Positions 60,460 through 64,000 of a DNA stretch of 64,000 bases are shown piece by piece. Source of the DNA: JACVRX01 sp963831385 (GTDB lineage: Bacteria > Actinomycetota > Actinomycetes > Jiangellales > Jiangellaceae); the NCBI GenBank assembly GCA_963831385.1, contig CAWHPW010000011.1, positions 434,001 to 498,000 on the forward strand, in the 5' to 3' direction. Each line of letters starts with the position of its first letter. The first letter of the stretch is position 1. The translations under genes were made by a program, and so were the position numbers. Under the pieces are notes generated by a model. The model saw only the letters and a program-made list of their open reading frames with translations, did not search any database and was not told where the DNA came from.

Positions 60460-61266
60460 GTGGTCATCCCGATCCATGACCGGAACCCGACCCACAGAAC
60501 CCCGTATGTCACTCGCGTCCTCATCGCGCTCAATGCCGCTGCGTTCCTGATCAGCCCGCTGGTCCTCGGTGGCATCGGCGACTCCGCGGCCGAGGCAGCG
60601 TGCTCTGTGCAGGAGTTCTTCGACCGCTGGGCCGCCATTCCCCGTGAGCTGATGAGCGGCGAGCAGCTGCCGCTCGTCGTCGGCCCCGCAGTCATCGACG
60701 CCACCGGTGCACCGGCCTGCCAGTTGGTCGAGCCGCCCTACGAGAAGCTGCCGATCCTCTCGGCCGTCACGGCGATGTTCCTGCACGGGGGGTGGGCGCA
60801 TCTGCTCGGCAACATGCTGTTCCTGTTCGTCTTCGGCAACAACGTCGAAGACCGGCTCGGCCATGTGCGGTACCTGTTGTTCTTCCTCGTGTGCGGGATC
60901 GCTGCCACCTACGCCTTCGCCCTCACCGACGTCGACGCCCGCACGACGCTCGTCGGCGCCTCGGGAGCCATCGCCGGCGTGCTCGGCGCGTACCTCGCGT
61001 GGTATCCGCGGGCTCGAGTGATCAGCCTGGTGCCGTTCTTACTGTTCATCCCGCTGCCGCTGCCGGCGTGGGTGGTACTGGGTTCGTGGTTCGTGATCCA
61101 GGCGTTCTACAGCCTCGGCACCGGGGTCGCGGGGGGCGACGTCGCATATGTGTCGCACGTGGCCGGATTCGCCGTCGGTTTCCTGTTCGGTCTCGCGCTC
61201 GGCCGGGGAAAGGAGCCACCTCGGCCGGTCAGTCCGTACGACGTTGTGCCGTACCGCCCCTTGTAG
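60460..61266 (+). CDS. Rhomboid family intramembrane serine protease
   Basis: A 268-residue protein with about six membrane helices. The catalytic Ser is in LVGASGAIAGVLGAYLAW (GxSG) and the His in VSHVAGFAVGFLFG. The oxyanion and loop-1 residues include FLHGGWAHLLGNMLFL with its conserved His and Asn. It cleaves membrane-protein substrates within the bilayer. The start is GTG 60460; its ribosome-binding site is weak. It is transcribed with Pr6Pr. Confidence 0.9.
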   Translation: MVIPIHDRNPTHRTPYVTRVLIALNAAAFLISPLVLGGIGDSAAEAACSVQEFFDRWAAIPRELMSGEQLPLVVGPAVIDATGAPACQLVEPPYEKLPILSAVTAMFLHGGWAHLLGNMLFLFVFGNNVEDRLGHVRYLLFFLVCGIAATYAFALTDVDARTTLVGASGAIAGVLGAYLAWYPRARVISLVPFLLFIPLPLPAWVVLGSWFVIQAFYSLGTGVAGGDVAYVSHVAGFAVGFLFGLALGRGKEPPRPVSPYDVVPYRPL

Positions 61267-61305
61267 TCTCAGCCGCGACTCAACCCCATCCGGCTGGGAG
61301 GCCCA

Positions 61306-61593
61306 GTGATCACCGCGATCGTGTTCGTGCAGGCCGACGTCGCGCGAATCCCCGAGGTCGCCGAGGAAATCGCCAGTCTGGACTCGGTCAGCGAGGTCTA
61401 TTCGGTCACCGGTGAGATCGACCTGGTGGCGATGGTCCGGGTGCGCGAGCACCAGGACGTGGCCGACGTCGTCGCTGACCGGCTCAACAAGGTGCCAGGC
61501 GTCCTTCGGACCGAGACCCACATCGCGTTTCGCACGTTCTCCAAGCACGACCTCGAGGCAGCTTTCGCACTCGGCGCTGAGGACGCGGATTGA
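61306..61593 (+). CDS. Stand-alone Lrp/AsnC ligand-binding (RAM) domain protein
   Basis: A 95-residue protein that contains only the effector domain of Lrp/AsnC regulators: AIVFVQADVARIPEVAEEIA, then GEIDLVAMVRVREHQDVADVV and VLRTETHIAFRTFSKHD. No helix-turn-helix is present. Such proteins bind amino acids and may assemble with full-length Lrp proteins. The start is GTG 61306. The family is usual in actinobacteria in this chromosomal area. Confidence 0.88.
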   Translation: MITAIVFVQADVARIPEVAEEIASLDSVSEVYSVTGEIDLVAMVRVREHQDVADVVADRLNKVPGVLRTETHIAFRTFSKHDLEAAFALGAEDAD

Positions 61594-61608
61594 TCGTCCC
61601 CTACCTCG

Positions 61609-62094
61609 CTAGCCGACGAACGCCTCGCGCAGCCGCTGCTCCTGCTCCTCGCTGAGGTCGGTCGCAATCAGTTCGGGATTCATGCCCACGAACTCCAGCT
61701 TGACCCGACCCATCGCGGCGTGGTCAGACAGGAGAAACAGTGCAGATGTACCCGGGGTGACCTTGTCCTGAACGGATCGGATGAAGTCGTGGTCGATGCC
61801 GGTGTCCGCAAAGTGGCCCGCCAAAGCACCAACGCCGGCGCCAACCGCCACCCCGAGCAGCGGAACGAAGAACAACAAGCCGAACAGGAATCCCCACAAT
61901 GCTCCCCAGCCGGCGCGTTCACCGGTGAGGTCGGTCAGGTGCCGGGTTTGAGGCTTCTTCTGATCGCTCGGCCAGCTGACCGTGGCCGCGTCCTGGATGC
62001 CGATGTCGCCCTCCCGCGACATCCGAAGCAGAATTGCCTCCGCCTGCTCCGCACCACCCGGACTGTCGAAGCGCCACACCGTGAGAGCAGCCAT
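61609..62094 (-). CDS. DUF1269 family protein
   Basis: A 161-residue protein. The N-terminal ALTVWRFDSPGGAEQAEAIL and the glycine-rich hydrophobic hairpin (about 70-105, LFGLLFFVPLLGVAVGAG, then ALAGHFADTGIDHDFI) define the family. The C-terminus (LSEEQEQRLREAF) is a charged helix. The start is ATG 62094; the longer frame upstream is an Arg-rich extension. Membrane association is likely. The function is unknown. Confidence 0.85.
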   Translation of the reverse strand: MAALTVWRFDSPGGAEQAEAILLRMSREGDIGIQDAATVSWPSDQKKPQTRHLTDLTGERAGWGALWGFLFGLLFFVPLLGVAVGAGVGALAGHFADTGIDHDFIRSVQDKVTPGTSALFLLSDHAAMGRVKLEFVGMNPELIATDLSEEQEQRLREAFVG

Positions 62095-62168
62095 GGGGGA
62101 ACTCCGTTCTCGAGGCGTTGATCGGGATGCGGTGGCCTCACCGTACCGCCGCGCATCGGTCCGCTGAA

Positions 62169-62401
62169 CTAGTCGGATTCCAACTCGAACAGTGCAGCCC
62201 GGGCGCGAGCTTGTGCCATGGCGTCGATAACTTCGCGTCGAAGTCGGAGTCGCCATCAGCAATCTCGACCATGACGTGCTCGTCAAGCACATCGCCGACG
62301 TCTGCCCGCACCTTGCGGACGACGACCCGGGTCACGTTGTCCACCGAATAATGCGTGGCGACCCACCGGGCAGGGCTCTCAGCCGCGGTGACTTTGGGCA
62401 C
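62169..62401 (-). pseudogene. Small hypothetical gene with a one-base frameshift
   Basis: The frame from GTG 62401 (VPKVTAAESPARWVATHYSV) reads sensibly through VMVEIADGDSDFDAK, then turns into Trp/Cys/Pro-rich nonsense. In the next frame the sequence IDAMAQARARAALFELESD ends at TAG (62169-62171). Adding one base near 62231 (AAG-GTT-ATC) would join them into a 77-residue protein ending ALFELESD. I cannot name the family. The lesion could be an error in the sequence or a real mutation. Confidence 0.65.
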
Positions 62402-62441
62402 GCCACTGCCGCACGTTAGGTCCTCGCGGACCAGATGTTCG

Positions 62442-62537
62442 TTAACGATGCTTGATCGGCCCGTTGGTGGACATCTGGGCCGCGAGGTGGGTCTGCCAGG
62501 GCACCTCCGGGTACGTGGCGAACGTCCCGGCGAACAT
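62442..62537 (-). CDS. 31-residue small ORF downstream of trpD
   Basis: ATG 62537 begins 14 bp after the trpD stop on the same strand. The peptide MFAGTFATYPEVPWQTHLAA continues with QMSTNGPIKHR and ends at TAA 62442-62444. All but two of the 31 codons end in G or C, matching coding bias here, and the composition is protein-like. It may be a small conserved protein or the tail of a longer product; a TGA closes the frame 14 codons before the ATG and no other start lies between. I do not recognise it. Confidence 0.55.
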   Translation of the reverse strand: MFAGTFATYPEVPWQTHLAAQMSTNGPIKHR

Positions 62538-62550
62538 GCCGGCCGCCCAG

Positions 62551-63585
62551 TCAGCGGGAGCAGGCGACGACCCAGCGGGTCAGAACGTCAGCAGCAGCAC
62601 CGGTGTCCACGGCGTCAGCGGCGCGGTCGGTGGCCAGCCGCAGGTCGTCCACGAGAGACTCTCCCACGCCGTCATAGGCGACCAGCGCCGCCGCGGCGTT
62701 GAGCAGGACCGCATCACGCACCGGTCCCTTCTCCCCATCGAGGAAGCGTCGTGTGACGTCGGCATTGCGGCTTGCGTCACCGCCGCGCAACGACTCTGCC
62801 GACGCTGTGGGAACACCAAGGTCTGCCGGGTCGAGCCGCTCCTCCTGAACCTGACCGTCGCGGACCATCCACACCCGGGAGGTCGTCGTCGTCGTCAGCT
62901 CGTCCAGGCCGTCGTCACCGCGAAATACCAGAGCGGACACCCCGCGGCCGGCGAGGACGCCGGCCAGGACTCCGGCCATCCGGGCATCAGCCACCCCCAC
63001 CGCCTGTGCAGACGGCTTCGCGGGGTTGGCGAGCGGCCCGAGGAAGTTGAACGTGGTCGGGATACCGAGCTCGCGGCGCGGGACAGCGGCATGCCGAAGC
63101 GCGGGATGAAACACCGGCGCGAAGCAGAAGGTGATCCCGACCTCGGCGACGATTTCCGCTACCCGGCCTGCCGGCAGGTCCAGCCGGATGCCCAGCTCCT
63201 CCAACAGGTCCGCAGAGCCGCACGCTGAGGACGCCGCCCGGTTCCCGTGCTTGACCACCCGTGCGCCGGCACCTGCCGCGACGAGTGCGGCCATGGTGGA
63301 GATGTTCACCGTGTGCGCGCGGTCCCCGCCTGTTCCGACGACGTCGACGGCCGGGGCGGGAACACTGATCGGCGTCGCGCGTTCGTACATCGCCCGGACC
63401 AGACCGTCAACCTCGTCGACGGTCTCGCCCTTCGAGCGCAGCGCCACGACGAACCCGGCAATCTGAGCCGGCGTGGCGGAACCATCCATGATCTCGCTCA
63501 TGGCCCACGCGGTTGCGTCCGCAGGCAGATCGTGCCGATCGAGGAGCGCGGACAGAACCGTAGGCCAGGTCTGCGCCGTGGTCAC
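62551..63585 (-). CDS. trpD: Anthranilate phosphoribosyltransferase
   Basis: A 344-residue class III glycosyltransferase that joins anthranilate to PRPP in tryptophan synthesis. The PRPP loop is VDVVGTGGDRAHTVNIST, followed by VVKHGNRAASSACGSADLLE and the anthranilate-side TTFNFLGPLANP. RGDDGLDELT is the Mg-binding Asp-Glu region. The start is GTG 63585, overlapping the stop of the upstream gene (GTGA). The pairing with this receiver-like gene near trpD matches Rv2192c and neighbours. No other trp gene is in the window. Confidence 0.95.
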   Translation of the reverse strand: MTTAQTWPTVLSALLDRHDLPADATAWAMSEIMDGSATPAQIAGFVVALRSKGETVDEVDGLVRAMYERATPISVPAPAVDVVGTGGDRAHTVNISTMAALVAAGAGARVVKHGNRAASSACGSADLLEELGIRLDLPAGRVAEIVAEVGITFCFAPVFHPALRHAAVPRRELGIPTTFNFLGPLANPAKPSAQAVGVADARMAGVLAGVLAGRGVSALVFRGDDGLDELTTTTTSRVWMVRDGQVQEERLDPADLGVPTASAESLRGGDASRNADVTRRFLDGEKGPVRDAVLLNAAAALVAYDGVGESLVDDLRLATDRAADAVDTGAAADVLTRWVVACSR

Positions 63586-63980
63586 GACATCGCGGGCAGC
63601 GCGCCCATCCGCTCGCGCATGAGCCGGGCCACGGCCGTCGCGACGGCCACGGGATCGAGCGGGTGGGCTACGGCCGCCTCGGCGCGCGACCAGGTCGCGA
63701 GCCACGCGTCCTGGGGTCGACCGATCAGCACCAGAATGGGCGGGCACTTGTAGATCTCGTCTTTGAGCTGCCGAGCCAGGCCCAGCCCGCCGGTGGGCAC
63801 GGCCTCACCGTCCAACACGACGACATCCGCCAGCCTGGCGTCGAGCGCCTTGATCACCGCTGGTGCGGTCGCGCACTCGTGGAACTCGACCTTGGGAAGG
63901 TCGGGGGCCGGCCGCCGGCCAACGGCCGCCTTGACCCTGTCCCGGGTGGTGCGGTCGTCGCTGTAGACCAGAACCGTCAT
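63582..63980 (-). CDS. Degenerate receiver-domain-like protein
   Basis: A 132-residue protein with response-regulator layout. The N-terminal strand and acidic pair are VLVYSDDRTTRDRV and the expected acceptor Asp is in ADVVVLDGEAVPTGG. The conserved Lys position reads VAHPLDP, with His instead of Lys, and the Thr/Ser switch is unclear. It has no output domain. A non-phosphorylated or divergent receiver is the best reading. It is translationally coupled to trpD by a 4-base overlap, which is a conserved actinobacterial arrangement. Confidence 0.75.
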   Translation of the reverse strand: MTVLVYSDDRTTRDRVKAAVGRRPAPDLPKVEFHECATAPAVIKALDARLADVVVLDGEAVPTGGLGLARQLKDEIYKCPPILVLIGRPQDAWLATWSRAEAAVAHPLDPVAVATAVARLMRERMGALPAMS

Positions 63981-64000
63981 TGTCGGCTCGGACGTGCTCA

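Noticed and set aside
1..64000. tRNA, rRNA, CRISPR, insertion sequence or prophage genes
   Set aside because: Intergenic regions are short (all under about 250 bp) and none showed a T-loop consensus, regular spaced repeats or transposase/integrase motifs.

Overview
The window is 64 kb of gene-dense, high-GC actinobacterial chromosome. GTG starts are common, overlapping stop/start junctions are frequent, and there is no rRNA, tRNA, CRISPR array, transposase or prophage gene. Two conserved chromosomal blocks are recognisable. The left one (about 1-20 kb) carries parC, parE, a DUF7455 gene and the principal sigma factor sigA/hrdB, as around hrdB-parE-parC in Streptomyces. The right one (about 35-64 kb) follows the order known from Mycobacterium tuberculosis Rv2172c-Rv2192c: metF, idsA, a pknL-position kinase, DAHP synthase, plsC, SRPBCC protein, pimB', NlpC/P60 protein, DnaQ-UvrC fusion, trpD. 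Streptomyces also carries glkA in the equivalent region. The genus cannot be fixed from this sequence; a non-mycobacterial actinomycete is the safest reading.

Layout. 1-4.7 kb: phosphodiesterase, DUF5998, a GNAT/acyl-CoA ligase fusion and a conserved unknown, all leftward. 4.8-15.4 kb: parC, an adenylate-kinase-like gene, arginine deiminase with a broken arcD-type transporter, sucrase-ferredoxin, aldo/keto reductase, SRPBCC protein, parE. 15.6-20.2 kb: DUF7455, DUF456, a frameshifted ATP-grasp gene, sigA, a HhH-GPD glycosylase and a UspA protein. 20.3-28.7 kb: patatin, acyltransferase, dinB, mprA-mprB-pepD (envelope stress system) and ligB. 28.7-34.9 kb: membrane proteins, SURF1, PAC2, an SOS-controlled HEPN gene, DUF4126 and a phytoene-desaturase-like oxidoreductase. 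34.9-50 kb: SIMPL, metF, polyprenyl synthase, PASTA kinase, two unrelated DAHP synthases, threonine aldolase, PPi-phosphofructokinase, plsC, hydrolases, ROK glucokinase. 50.5-55.9 kb: a leftward envelope run (SRPBCC, pimB', two HExxH proteins, NlpC/P60 hydrolase) headed by a c-di-AMP riboswitch. 56-64 kb: NYN-domain protein, zinc-ribbon proteins, DnaQ-UvrC, rhomboid, trpD and a degenerate receiver protein.

Themes. Cell-envelope control is dense here: mprAB-pepD, a PASTA kinase, pimB', two acyltransferases, M48 and NlpC/P60 enzymes and the c-di-AMP switch. DNA repair is a second theme: dinB, ligB, HhH-GPD, DnaQ-UvrC and the LexA site. The best regulatory signals are the riboswitch (55752-55895), paired TCTCAG repeats with 11-bp spacing before both mprA and pepD, and a perfect actinobacterial SOS palindrome just downstream of a promoter for the HEPN gene.

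Three genes carry reading-frame lesions: arcD, the ATP-grasp gene, and a small gene near 62.2 kb. Either decay or sequencing error could explain them. A 31-residue ORF after trpD and a two-copy palindromic intergenic repeat are the least explained items. I found no clearly new multi-gene system.
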